Below, piece by piece: positions 35,401 to 49,200 of a stretch of DNA of 64,000 nucleotides; position 1 is the first letter of the stretch, and each line of letters opens with the position of its first letter. Source of the DNA: Crambe crambe (lineage: Eukaryota > Porifera > Demospongiae > Poecilosclerida > Crambeidae). The notes below the pieces were generated by a model that saw only the letters and a list, made by a program, of their open reading frames with translations, did no database searches and was not told where the DNA came from. The translations under genes were made by a program, and so were the position numbers. The stretch spans positions 6,855,205-6,919,204 of the forward strand of contig OZ004588.1 of the NCBI GenBank assembly GCA_963924555.1. Reading direction: 5' to 3'.

Positions 35401-38003
35401 AACCACGAAAAATTTGACCCACAAAAATTTTGCGCTATACGGTAGCTATATATTCCTACTTTGATGTATTAGTGCTCTCAACTCGTCAGTTATCACTTGA
35501 AAGTGAAGCAGTTAAGTATACCACCATCAACTCAGCAGACTTCAATGACACACTTCCTGAGATGTCCCTGCAAATCCCACGTGAGTTGGTCCAAACAGTT
35601 AGCAGAAGTGGCAATGGAAGTGAGAAAGTGAGGGCAGTTGCCTTCCTCTACTACAATGTGGAGAACTTGTTTCCAATTAATCTGCCAATGGAAGAAAATA
35701 CGTGAGCAAAAACTAGCTAGCTACTTGTTCAAATTATCATAACCACAATTTTGCAGTACTGAATTGGCATCAGGTATCATATCCACTGCTCTGCAAGTTG
35801 GAGACAACAGATATCCCACTGAGAACTTGATATCAGATGTACCCATCACAATACAAATAGAGCACTCAGATTCAGATATGATCAACGTAAGTAGAAGGAT
35901 TATAATTTACATATCCCAGTGGATTAGCAAGTCTGGATCTGTAGTAGTAATGTAGGGGCTGATCCAGGATTTCAACTTGGATTGTGGCTACACTTAATAG
36001 CTATAATTATTGTCTCAGTTGTTAACAGGAAGAGAAAGAACAAGTGGGAAGGTCTGCCTAATATTCTTATCTGCAAAGGGGGGTGGCTAGCCACCCAATT
36101 CACCCCCCCCCCCCCCCCCCAAATCAGCCCCTGTCATTCACTATTGACATTTCCTTACATGTGTTTGTCACGAAAAATTACAGGGCATTTTTGTAAGATA
36201 TGTGAGGGCATGGCATATTTCATGATACTTAACTAACTTGCTGCGCATATCCTATGAATTTCCTTATTTTAAGTTTCCTACGGGTTTCAGGTTAGGAGCA
36301 ATAGCTATATCGTAGTGAGATGACAATACTCATTTTGTGTTTATAGATGAATTCAAAAATCTCATGTGTATTTTGGAAATTTACAGCTGGAAGGAGGCAA
36401 GTTTTGATTAGCTGCTCTACACTTTCACGTGACACAACATAAATTAGTCTTCTGTTAATAGTCCACAGGATAACACTATTCTCAGTATTGGGGAGTGGTC
36501 CAAAGAAGGGTGTAACAGGAGTGACACCCTCTCCAATTCTTCTGTGACAGTGTGTGAATGCAACCACCTCACTCACTTTGCCATCCTGCTGAGTGCTCGA
36601 CCTTTAAACCTTACTCAACCTGTTGCACTCTCTCTGCAAATTATTGGATATGTGGGTGTGTCCATATCATTGGTTGCCATGGCACTCACTGTCATCACAA
36701 TACTTACTCTGAAGTATATCAGCTATAGCTACTGATTTATGGTAAAGGATTTATACAAGTTTCTCACCATTTAGACCACTGCGTAACATGCGTAACATAA
36801 TCCACATCAACCTCTGCATCAGCCTCGGGATAGCTCAGCTCATCTTTGTGGTTGGTGTGACTCGTTCTGACCCTACAAGTGACAGAGTCCCAGTCCACTG
36901 CCAGGTCATAGCTGTCCTCCTCCACTATTTCTTCCTGGTGTCCTTCATGTGGATGCTGATGGAGGGTGTGGTCCTGTACGTGGTCCTAGTGAGAGTCTTT
37001 ATCAAATATGAGAAGCGCTACCTGATAGCCTTCACCATCATCAGTTACACGCTCCCCTTACTCTACATGGGTCTCCTGACACTCCCACTGGGCTTTGCCC
37101 TGCCCACGCAGCCTAACTATGGATATCCCACTGCGTACGTATGTCTGGATAAGTCTGTTATTATTTCACCCTTGCCAAGACCATTTTAAGTCAGATTTGA
37201 TTTTGTAGCCTTGAGTCCTAGGGTACTTTGCTCATAGCTAGTTGGTTTATCTCACTGTGTACGTATATCTGGATAAGTTGTTAAGAATAACATGTTTTTT
37301 GACTCATAGCACCAACTTTGTTATTATTTCAGTTGTTTTCTAAATCCTGGCACTAACTTTGTTTGGGCTTTCATCGTTCCAGTGGTGGTGATAATCCTCG
37401 TCAATTGTGGATTCTTCGTGATGGCACTGACCATCATGTATCGCCATCAGAAGAAACAAACAGAAAATACAAAAGTCCAGAACGTTAAGTAAGAAAGTTT
37501 TTATAGCTAGCTAGCAATATCTATATGTTCAATCCATCTATTATAGGACCTGGTTGAAGGGAGCAGTCTCTCTCATGGTGATTATGGGACTTACATGGAT
37601 ATTAGGGGTACTGATAGTGGAGGTGAAGGCACTACTACCCCTTGCTTACATCTACACCATCATGGTGGCCTTCCAGGGGCTCTCCATCTTTATCATCTTC
37701 ATCGTCTTCTCCAAGCAAGTCAGAGATGCCTACACCAAGTGGTGGAGGATTAAAGTGAATGAGTCGGACATTCTCAGCAAGTATTTCGGGGAGAGATTAA
37801 CAAGACAGACTCCCATGCAGAGCAAGCAAAAATCATCAGATGTTTCCACATCCAATAAATTTAATTCAACAGACAAAGAAAAGCAATGCATCACTTCAAG
37901 TGTCATAGTACTCGACCATGATCCACAACACTCGAGTAATGGAAAATACTCAAATGAGGTGTTGACATTTACAAATTCCCATGTCGAAACTCCAACCTTG
38001 TGA
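32459..38003 (+). CDS. Adhesion GPCR, array copy F (complete)
   Basis: Fourteen exons: 32459-33045, 33183-33629, 33687-34167, 34221-34262, 34317-34460, 34519-34566, 34931-35027, 35473-35701, 35757-35886, 36347-36396, 36486-36713, 36775-37134, 37333-37488, 37547-38003; 3456 nt, 1151 aa. Domains: MVSV-type signal peptide (LVTIAVYLVCLDVVAS), two Reelin-subrepeat-like jelly rolls, Thr/Pro stalk, GAIN, GPS with cleavage before Thr about 781, and a type-2 7TM as in D (TM5 loop VNCGFFVMALTIMYRHQ; TM6 GLTWILGVL). The last intron present in all other copies is absent: ACAAGACAG runs directly into ACTCCCATG. The tail ends NSHVETPTL. The exon before the GPS uses a GC donor. N-terminal exons are nearly identical to E, while the 3' half matches D. 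Confidence 0.9.
33869..34100 (+). repeat. Coding Thr/Pro repeat (stalk) of copy F
   Basis: The unit is the same as in E (TTMSTTPE with VTTLEVP or ATTTEVL variants) but with fewer copies, so the stalk is about 30 residues shorter than in E. Confidence 0.85.
35291..35442. mobile_element. MITE with TA target duplication in intron 7 of copy F
   Basis: The left end ccatatagcacaaatttttt and the right end aaaattttgcgctatacgg are imperfect inverted repeats that extend about 45 bp (tgtgggtcaaaattttcgtg inward). TA flanks both ends (35289-35290 and 35443-35444). The 152-bp length, TA duplication and absence of coding sequence fit a Tc1/mariner-type MITE. Confidence 0.8.
35951..36132. mobile_element. 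Short inverted-repeat element in intron 9 of copy F
   Basis: It starts aggggctgatccagg and ends aaatcagcccct, with a poly-C run and a gtggctagccac palindrome inside. The same ends occur inside the insertion in copy B (11041 and about 12187). No coding sequence and no certain target duplication are seen. Confidence 0.6.
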
Positions 38004-38294
38004 AAGTTATTATAACCATATTAATTTTACTTATAGACTTTTTAATCAGCTATCTAGAATGTTGTTACCTTAGCCCCACGTTCAATCACATTAGCTACAC
38101 AAACTGACAAAGAAAAGTTTTAAGATTTAGGGATGCAAATGTACACCATAGCTCTGTACGGTGCCAGATAAATTATCCCAATGATGAAATTACTCACCAA
38201 TTAATTTTTACAGAGAGCTAAAGCAACGAGTGTGATATAGCCAGGAATGAGCCCCGCCCATTATTCGTGCGCGTCAAATAGAATAAATCCACGC
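38004..38294. other. Spacer between the receptor array and the dehydrogenase
   Basis: I see no gene or named element here. It contains the 3' flank of copy F and presumably the promoter of the dehydrogenase. Confidence 0.5.
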
Positions 38295-40487
<2,193 letters not shown>

Positions 40488-40776
40488 ATGCTTAATTTAT
40501 AATTGCTACACCATCACTGTCATGCAGAAGTTGTTTTCTTAAAGCCAAGTATAATAGTTGAAATCAGTAGCTAATCTTGCTAGTGAATCACTGAATGTGT
40601 AACATAATGATTTTAGTACTGCGTAATACCATGTAGCTAGCTAGCACTGGATAGATAAATGCTAGAACAGGTTTGGTCAACTGTGTTATGTTGATACAAG
40701 TGATTGATTGCTCATTTTATACCACAGGGTTACCCGGTATTATAATGTAGCTCTTGAGATATATTAAAGATAGCCA

Positions 40777-41251
40777 CTAGGTCTTCTGCTCATTTACAGA
40801 GTTTGGAATTTCAGGCAACTTCATTCCCACCAGTTTTGCAGTCTCCTCTACTGACCTTTCACCTCTCCCTTGATAGCGACCCAGTAACTCCTATATAAAA
40901 TAGAACAGTATTACAGGCAATGCAACCAAAAGTGCTGAATAAATTATTGTGTGCTAATTTCACTCTCTGAATTAGTGGTTACAAGCTTGAAGTCTTAGTT
41001 CAAAACTCACTCTGTACTCTCTTGAACTCTTGAGATAGTTGACATATTCTCTGAAGAGAACTACTCTTCTCTGCTCTTCCTTCAGACTGGCAGAGTTCTT
41101 CCTCAATTCAGTCACTACATATTTCCATAATTGACTACTCTTTGGCTAGAAGAGGAAAACATGAGGGTACCAGATTATTTAATTAAATACAGCATACATC
41201 TGGATTGGTCTTCTTCAGCTCTCTGTGAAGTCTTCTACACAGAGCGGTCAT
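40777..41251 (-). CDS. FMC1: FMC1 homologue, mitochondrial ATP synthase assembly factor
   Basis: Three exons on the minus strand: 41251-41198, 41145-41011, 40890-40777; 303 nt, 100 aa. It starts MTALCRRLHRELKK and has a central LWKYVVTELRKN helix. The C-terminal half contains GRGERSVEETAKLVGMKLP, which closely matches the GKGERSVEESAGLVGLKLP signature I recall for animal FMC1 (C7orf55). FMC1 is a small helical LYR-related protein that supports assembly of the F1 part of mitochondrial complex V. Length is slightly under the usual 110 or so residues. It is divergent from ATP6V1F with 134 bp between start codons. Confidence 0.88.
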
Positions 41252-41385
41252 ACTATCTTTACCATGTGGGTGGAGCCGATACTGAATTTGACCTTTGACC
41301 CCAATATGCTGATGTACCGTTTTTACAAAGTGCACCGAGTATATAGATTTGTCTTGAAGTTTGGCTGGTGTTTTGCGGTACCAAG
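41252..41385. promoter_or_regulatory. Shared divergent promoter, FMC1 / ATP6V1F
   Basis: Only 134 bp separate the two start codons, so 5' UTRs and promoter elements of both genes must fit here. I see no obvious TATA box placed for either gene. The role is inferred from position. Confidence 0.6.
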
Positions 41386-42784
41386 ATGGACGGAAAAGGC
41401 GGAAAATTGATAGCAATCATAGGAGATGAGGTATTTAATATCCTTACATCGATATAGAAGCCTAAAAAACCAAATAATAATAATAAAAATGGGCAAAATA
41501 ATTGACTTTCTGTATCCTTGAAGGAGACATGTACTGGCTTCCTGCTGGGAGGAATTGGAGAGCTCAACAACAAAAGACAACCAAACTTCTTGGTTGTGGA
41601 TAAAGGTATTCCTTGTGTTATTGTGAAGTTGCATACCAGAACTCTGAAAGATATTTAATCCCTTTGATTATGGGCTTGTATGAAAGATTTTTGGTGCTAC
41701 ATCTATGCTTTCTGCATGCAAAGGTGGAGGGTACCGGGTGGCACACGGTTGTTTTAAATGGCCAGCCAAATTTAATGTACGTCAATATTATACACCAATG
41801 ATACTGTAGCCCTCATAATCAATATTACAGTACCAGTGCAGTCACATGATGCAATTCAGACTTTCCTGTTGACAGTCATGTGTGTGCCTATTCATAATGA
41901 ATGACACTCTTAATCACTGATATGTTCAAATACTATCATACCATGTAGTCCAGAACAATAATGGCTACTTATTTCTACAACTCTCTCCCTCTCTCCCTCC
42001 CTCCTCCCTGCAGAAACTTCAGTGACTGATATTGAAGAAGCTTTCAGGAGTTTCTCAAACAGACAAGATGTAGCCATTATCCTCATCAACCAAACTGTAA
42101 GCTCCTAAAAATTATACCCGGTAACAGCTAGAGGGAAAGGGACACTTAATAGTCTATGTGACCAGTGGCCACCAACAAAGGAAAGAATCTTTATTCATGC
42201 CAAGTGCAAAACCATTTAAAGATCATGAGCAAACCCAATGTGAAAATTCATAACTTCTTTGAATGGGTGTAGATAGCTGAGATGATTCGTCACATTCTGG
42301 ACCGTTACATGAAAGCAATCCCAGCAGTGCTGGAGATTCCTACCAAGGATCAACCCTACGACCCCTCAAAAGACTCCATTCTTAGGAGAGCAAAGGTGAG
42401 CAGTTTCAACATCAGCTCAATGCTGCTGGGTTGAGTAAGACTGAACACTGAAGGATACAATCATAAAGACGATTTCTCTACAGTGGAACCTCCACTCTGA
42501 ATAAAGGATACCTCTCTGTTGCCACCATAGTATTAAATGACCTTTGACCTCTCTGTTGCCACCATAGTATTGAATGACCTTTGACCTCTGTTGCCACCAT
42601 AGTATTAAAATGACCTCTGAATAAAGGACACCTCTTTACTATGAAGAACAATTTCAGTGGCCCCAACTTGTCCATTATTAAGAGGTTCCACTGTCAATAC
42701 GCTACCTCTTATACTCTTAGTAATAATATACTAACATAATATTATGTTCTGTAGGGTATGTTCAGCGCTGAGGATTTTCGATAA
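41386..42784 (+). CDS. ATP6V1F: V-type proton ATPase subunit F
   Basis: Five exons: 41386-41430, 41524-41605, 42014-42096, 42273-42395, 42755-42784; 363 nt, 120 aa, the usual family size. Recognisable blocks in order are [75 protein letters not shown] and the C-terminal SAEDFR. Subunit F belongs to the central rotor stalk of the V1 sector, which acidifies endomembrane compartments. Intron 2 ends in a long natural CT-rich tract (41981-42011). The stop is 154 bp from the stop of the convergent CEP70 gene. Confidence 0.97.
42480..42660. repeat. Small tandem repeat in ATP6V1F intron 4
   Basis: The unit tgttgccaccatagtatta followed by aatgacctttgacctc occurs about three times between 42518 and 42615. 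Part of a related short motif (ctctgaataaaggacacctc) flanks it on both sides. No coding potential is seen. Confidence 0.7.
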
Positions 42785-42938
42785 TAGTCAGTACAATAAC
42801 TCTAAGTCTATTCTCATCATGTTTTGTTGCACATGTACAGTTTATAATAGATCATGTGATTGATTTTGTTCTGAAAATTTAAAAACTATTTTGTGGTAAA
42901 GCTGTGCAATTGTTGTGGTGTTTTGAACACCTTTGATG

Positions 42939-45900
42939 TCAAGTCATCTTCAGTTTGATGATAGCTGGAACAATTTCACTTGGAGAAGACACACCTGCAA
43001 AGAATAATAATCATTCTGCTTTTCAAATCTGGAGGGACTGCTCCAGAGCTAGCTCGATTGAAATAACTGACTGCTGGCCAGTGATTTCAACCTTTTTTGG
43101 CCTGCTATATTTTCAATTTTAAGATATGTGGATGCCCCAGATATATCTAGCTCTGGAAGATCATAGGGATCAAAGATGACTAGATTTATTTCCAGACAAG
43201 TTTCACTCACCCAGCAATCGTTGGATCTCCTGCACCAATGATTGAAATGAAGGGAAAAATTTGTGAGACAAGTCCAGCTCCTCAATAACACTACAACAGC
43301 CACCAAAGTCAAAAGAACAATACTCACTAGGATAGTAATTTTATACCTGTCTACATCCATGGCTCCAAAATGTCTGTATATCTTAGAGAGGAATTGTGAG
43401 TTCTCTTTGAGTGCCATGTACTCAATGGCAGACACCAACTTGTGTGATGAACAGGAAGCATCTGGATCATAATGATAATGATGATTTAAAAAAAGCTCTT
43501 TGCATTTCCACTTTATGAAGCCGAGGGAGTTAATAAGAGTGGGTATTATTCTTTTCCGGAATGAAATTGGGAGTTTACAGCCCCTGTAATTTTCTCTATT
43601 TACCTAAGTGAAACATTTCTTTCAGCCGAGTCAGCACATTTTTGTAGTGCTCAATCTGCTGATTCAGCACAGTCATCGTAGGATAGACACCTTCCAGTCG
43701 GGGGATCCTGAACAGATGTTGGAAATGTCGAACCATTGCTAGTAGCATCTGGAACGAGCCACTCTGTGTGAACAAAGCAGAGGATTAACTGAAAGATGCG
43801 AGAGAAAAAATATTCCACAGAATACACTGGAACTTGTGGCAGTGTAAGAGAGAAAAAAGTTCCACACAATACACTGGGAACTTTTTTTCTTCATTTGTGC
43901 ATGGGCCAACCAGCCTTTCCAATGCAAAAGCTTAACTTCTATTATTACAAGACTTGCCTTCATATTTGGCTTCTTCATTAGCCATCTCCTTAATAATACA
44001 GCCATCTCATGACAGTTGAATTTCATTGTTCTCTCCAAGTTCTCCTCTTCCTCTTCTGTCCCTATAATTATGATCAGAGTGGTAACAGTAAGTGAACAGC
44101 TCCACCCAATCCTTTAGGAGATCAGTCAGATCACTAGGATGAAAAAGATACATGTCATTTGTACGTACCTCCCTTGGAGACGAGATGACGAGGTGGATTG
44201 GGAACAGAATGAGAAGGTTGAAGATCCAAGTGATGACAAACCTCTCTTATCACATGTTCTAGCTCCTGATAGTCATCAAACAAACAAACAAACAAACAAA
44301 CAAATAAAGATTGTAAAGAAAGATCTGGAAAGAATGGCTGACCTGCATGTCTTGGAGGTAGAGAGACCAATTATTAAGAGTCATTATTATATGATTCCAT
44401 GTGACCTCACACCAGAGGTCATGACCTTTTGGGCGTGGCAGTGTGCACCTTTCCCAGCTACCAGCTAGTTTCGGTGCAGAGGGGTGATACAGCAACTCGA
44501 CCAAACTAGAAAAATGCTGATAGAACAATAAAACTTGTACTCAAGGGGAAGAATTAATGCAGTAATTGCTGACCTTTTCTAAATGTGAATATTGTTTCAG
44601 TGTGTCCTTCATATCTCGTATCTTGGGGATTATATGTTCCCCTCTTGGAACAGACAGCAAAGAGCAGATATACTATAGAAACAGTGATGACAATTCTATC
44701 TACTGTTTTGAATAAAGTTCAATCTGAAGTACTGTACCTTGATTTGCTCTTGGGACTGAAGGAGATCCAACTGCTCTGATGAAAGAAGACTCCTGGAAAA
44801 TAGTCACATAGCTAGGGTAAAACAAATTGAGGCAATCTAATAACTGACTTGCACTGCACTAGTTCAAACTCCAGCTCCTTCACTCTCTTCTGACAGACAG
44901 TCAGCTCAGGTAGACTAGGCCTATTGAAAAAAAATTTTAGCTTAAAAAAGACCATGCAGTGACCATGCAGTGTAGCAACCATCAATGAGCTGTGTAAGTG
45001 ATGCTAATGGTTGCTGCTTACCTGTTCTGTAGCTCGATCCTCAGCCTGGCAAGGTCATACTCGAGCCTTGCCACTTCAGACTTCAATTCAATTGCTGAGA
45101 CGTGATCACTCTCTGATGACAATGATGAAGTAGCAAATTTTACAGCTGGACTCTCCTGGACTTGGATCAGCTTGAGTTTGAGGTCACTAATGAGGTCATC
45201 TTTGCACTTGATAATGTTGTCTTTGGACTTGAGCTCCCGCAGCAAGTTGGAGACTGTTATTCTCGCTAAGGAACTCGAGGATACAGAGACAAGGAGATGG
45301 TCTAGTATAATGGTACAGATACTCATGTTGGTACTTAAAATAGTTAATTTTGGTTTGATGTGCCTGTGCACTGACCTGCTGTCCTTGAGGGGTCTTTGAC
45401 GAATTCCATGGGCTGGAACCCTCTGGCTCGAAGCTCATCGTTGATACTTTCCCATAACTCTAGCTCAACCACCTGCATAATTTATTATACCCATAACAAC
45501 AACCACTCCACACAGAGTGAGGTAAATCTAAACATTGAAGTTACCCTGCTGTTCAGAATACCCTATATAGCTACCAGGAAATTTTCGTGGGGGAAATTAA
45601 TGTTGGGAACTTTTGCAAAAACCCATGACCTCACAAAAAATTCACTCTGATTTTTTTGTTATAGGGGGTGTTTATGGTAGCTACTCACTGTTAGCCTGCT
45701 TGGACTTGGGAGTGGTGTGGACGCTGAGGTGGCAGGAATTTGGAAACTGACACTATGGCTACTGCTTGTAGAATGACTTCCTGATGTACGAGACTGCAAG
45801 CCGCTACTGGAAGACTGGCTTCCTGAAGTACGAAACTGCACATGGAGTATTCACAAAGAAAGCAAAGTGTAGAAAAGTGTGAGTGCATGGGCTTCTTTGG

Positions 45901-46183
45901 TGAGCCATTCAAGAAGTACTGAATAGATAACCATCCTACCTAACATAACCTCCTAACACTACCGACCATACCATACCTTATACTTCTTTAGAAGCTTTTC
46001 AACTCTCTCTGTGGGCGAACATTCTACAGAGTCCTTTTCCGTCGAAGCCGAGGTCGAAGAAGAGTGTTTATATTCACTGCTAACAGCACTGTTTGTATAG
46101 CTAGAACTGGAACCGCTGTAAGGCTTTGCAACACTGACAACTATTGTGGTGTTTGGCGAATAACTTTCTCCTTCACCCTCCAT
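42939..46183 (-). CDS. CEP70: Centrosomal protein CEP70
   Basis: Minus-strand exons: 46183-45977, 45835-45689, 45472-45376, 45265-45022, 44920-44849, 44792-44738, 44621-44574, one unresolved exon near 44350-44500, 44265-44169, 44061-43958, 43763-43604, 43461-43355, 43280-43211, 42994-42939. The N-terminus is Ser-rich. A segment ELWESINDELRARGFQPM is followed by coiled coils (RELKSKDNIIK, VARLEYDLARLRIELQNR) and then PSLPELTVCQKRVKELEFEL. The C-terminal half has HFQHLFRIPRLEGVYPTM, KFFPSFQSLVQEI and EIVPAIIKLKMT, which follow the order I recall for vertebrate CEP70 (HFQKLFDVP, GVYPRM, EFFPAFQ, AIVPAVKKLK). CEP70 is a centrosome and basal-body protein that binds gamma-tubulin and microtubules. 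The ATG is 58 bp downstream of the PPCS stop. One intron has a GC donor (43957). Confidence 0.85.
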
Positions 46184-46241
46184 GACTTGAACTTTTTGAA
46201 CCCGCCAAAACAAATCGAATGAGCATGCGCACTAGCAGTGA

Positions 46242-49200
46242 TTATGTCATGTACTTTTGATGCCTAACAATTAAGTCTTTTATGATGAACAGTTCTATTT
46301 CAGTGTCCCTTGAGAGATCTTCTTTGGATAGCTGCAGCTTCAATGCCTCCCACTCCAGGGGTAAATTATCTTGGTCATGTTCATCATCTTCTTGGGAGCT
46401 ATTCCCTGCCTTTGTCACCATAGTTACAGTTGTGCGACAAGTTTCCAATAAATTTGCAACAACCACCTGAAAGAAAACAGTACAGTAACTTTATTAGATT
46501 CATTCAAAACTAGCTAGCACTTGCCTGATGTCCATATTTAGTGAGGGCAGCCTTGGCATGTGGTAAGAGAGCAGCTTCATCAGTTTCTAGCTGTAACCAT
46601 GTTAGCAGAATAGCTGTAGCTATAATATTATTATGAGAAGATGCATTACCTTGAACGTCACAGTGAATGCTTGCGGTGCCCATTGTCGTGTGAGGGAAAG
46701 AACCATCTTAGGAGTGTGGCTGAAATTGAGCTCCAGTTGTCCAGATGACTGTATCTTGTCATTTGACTGGATAAAAGCATGATTGGTGAATCAGCAATAG
46801 AAAAATGATACTGGAGGTTATGCAATGTGTATAAGTTGGTAGCTATCCATCAATACTTCCTCACTAGCTCACCATCACAGAATGAGGGATGTAAAAATCA
46901 GAGACAGCAGCTGCAAGGTAGAACATAACACTTGAGCCCATTGACTTCAGGAGAAGAGCCAGTTCTCTCAAGTAGAAGAGGTACTGAAAGACTGTAGTGA
47001 AAGGTATCGAAAGTAAAGTTGCTTCTTTCTTCACTTTTTGGTACATCGGAATTACATGAAGAAGTCGTTCTTCAAGACTGTCCGTCCCAGAAACTGCATC
47101 CATGGAGCAACATAATACAAGCATCAGATTTATAGCTAGAGTGGAAGAATTCGTCCTATCTCTTACATTTTAGAGTTGTCTTTTCTCCTTCTTCCATCAG
47201 AGAGAACCATTCCAAGAGGTTGTCATTGCTGAAGTGCCTTTCAAAAGGTTTCAGTGAAGATGCACGATGGAGGAATATGACTGCATAGTCATTACTGAGG
47301 AAATATCTAGGAAATGTAGCTGAGGAAGTGGTCTCATTATTATATTCTAAAAAAGGACAAATCTCTCAACAAAGGACAATATTAGACAACCTCAGGACAA
47401 AGGCTGTGTCCCTAAGTGTTCGTTATGAATCCAGTTGATAGCATAGAAATTTGTTTGATTACAATTGATGTACTGTAATAAGTATTTATTACGAGGATAC
47501 TCAGTTGATCTTGCTCCTCTAGTCCCTGAACTGAAGTTATCAATAAACCTGACAGTTTTTTTCTCCAATGGGACAGTGGTACCACCTGACTGTATGTAGA
47601 AAGAAAGGAGCATGAAGATGAAGTGTGGTGTATTCAGGGTGGAAGGGATGGGGGGATGCAGTACTATAGGATACCTTTCCATCCATACAGCTAGCTATGA
47701 TATACTGTAGTGAAATCAAAGGAGAATGAGTATCAAACAGTGGCTATACATGTGCAAAAATTAATAACAGCTAGTTAGCTAGTAGCTAATGATCACAATA
47801 GTACATATAGCAAAGTTTATGTGATACAGATTTAATTAGTTACATGTTAGCAATGTTCAAGTCTCATGTTATATTTGCAGTCTCTACAGCCATGCACCTG
47901 TGCCAGCACCATAGACACCATTGTCCATAAGCACATCCAGCGTGCATAGTCCCTTATACTTAGGTCCATATCGATCCACAGTCTTGAGTCTATAAGGAGC
48001 CTTGTATTCTTCAGCAGACTTGTGCCCCATTGCTTCGAATTTGTTCACTTCCTTGTGTCCACCTACAGATCAATGTCCACTTACGTTACAGGTCTGTGTC
48101 CATGGTTACGTGTATTCTTTACAAATCATACCATCAATGGAGCTACTTGCACTACATTTATAGATAACCCATTCTTGCAAGGTAAGTTAGGCTAGTGCCA
48201 CTGACAAACAGAATTCTGAAATATCCCCAGGGTAAATCGAGGTAAGTTGTTATATCACCCATGTCGGGGTAAATTGCCAATCACCCAATGAATTCCAGAA
48301 TCAAGGGGAGGGCTAGGGCTCTACCTGTAATATGAGGTCAAAGTATATGTAGCTCTATTAGTAACATTGCAACACAAAACATTAATTTGTGCTAATGTTA
48401 GAAGATCATGTACAGCTATATTGTTTTCAGGTCTGTAGCTAGTGCTCTGCTTTCGCCATTGAGAAGCCATTTCCCAGTTTTCACACCACAATAAAAGTTT
48501 TTGCTTATGATAATTATTACTAGTGTGCATTTGTCGTTGAGGCCCCTATTTTATCCACACGCGAGCCTTTGTCTATTAGGAGGTAGGTTGGTTCATGAGA
48601 ATGCCACTGTAGCCACTTTCACTGTAGCTAGTGTGCAAATCAATGACAAGCAGTCAAGAATATCTAAGGGGAGGGGGGAATCACCATGGAAAATCCCTAT
48701 CAGCTATCATAGTTTTCAAACCCAGGTCTTAAAACCATGCACAGTTGATACAAACCTTTCGTTCTGCTGAGTCACAGTGTAGCTACATAGACCTGGGTGA
48801 TTTCTTTGAGCACAGAGTGCTTGGTCTAAAGGCTCTAGCTCTAGCAGTGGCAAAAATGAGGAAACTTCTAGCTTCAAACGCCATAGCTACCACACTATTG
48901 CTTGGACATTGAACTCGTCCTGTGTCAGACTGTTATAATTAAAACTCCCATGTTGATATATTTCTCCTGAAGTCCTTACCATAATTTAAACTGCTCTTGC
49001 TAGTTGCTGCACCAGACTTACTCTTACTACCACTAGGACCACTTCTTGACAGACTGCTCATTCTGTAGCCAGCTAACTAGATGATACACAAACTATACAG
49101 CTGCACAAAATAATGCCATCATAGAATGAGCATGCACAGTTAAGATCAAGTAGAGACAGTTGTTCATATTTTGTGGTTGTGTCTATTATGCTATCTTTAT

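Noticed and set aside
47660-47710. A small 5' exon of PPCS (MDGK before SGGTT)
   Set aside because: The exon at 51439-51609 ending [10 protein letters not shown] gives the expected active-site continuity and a total of whole codons.
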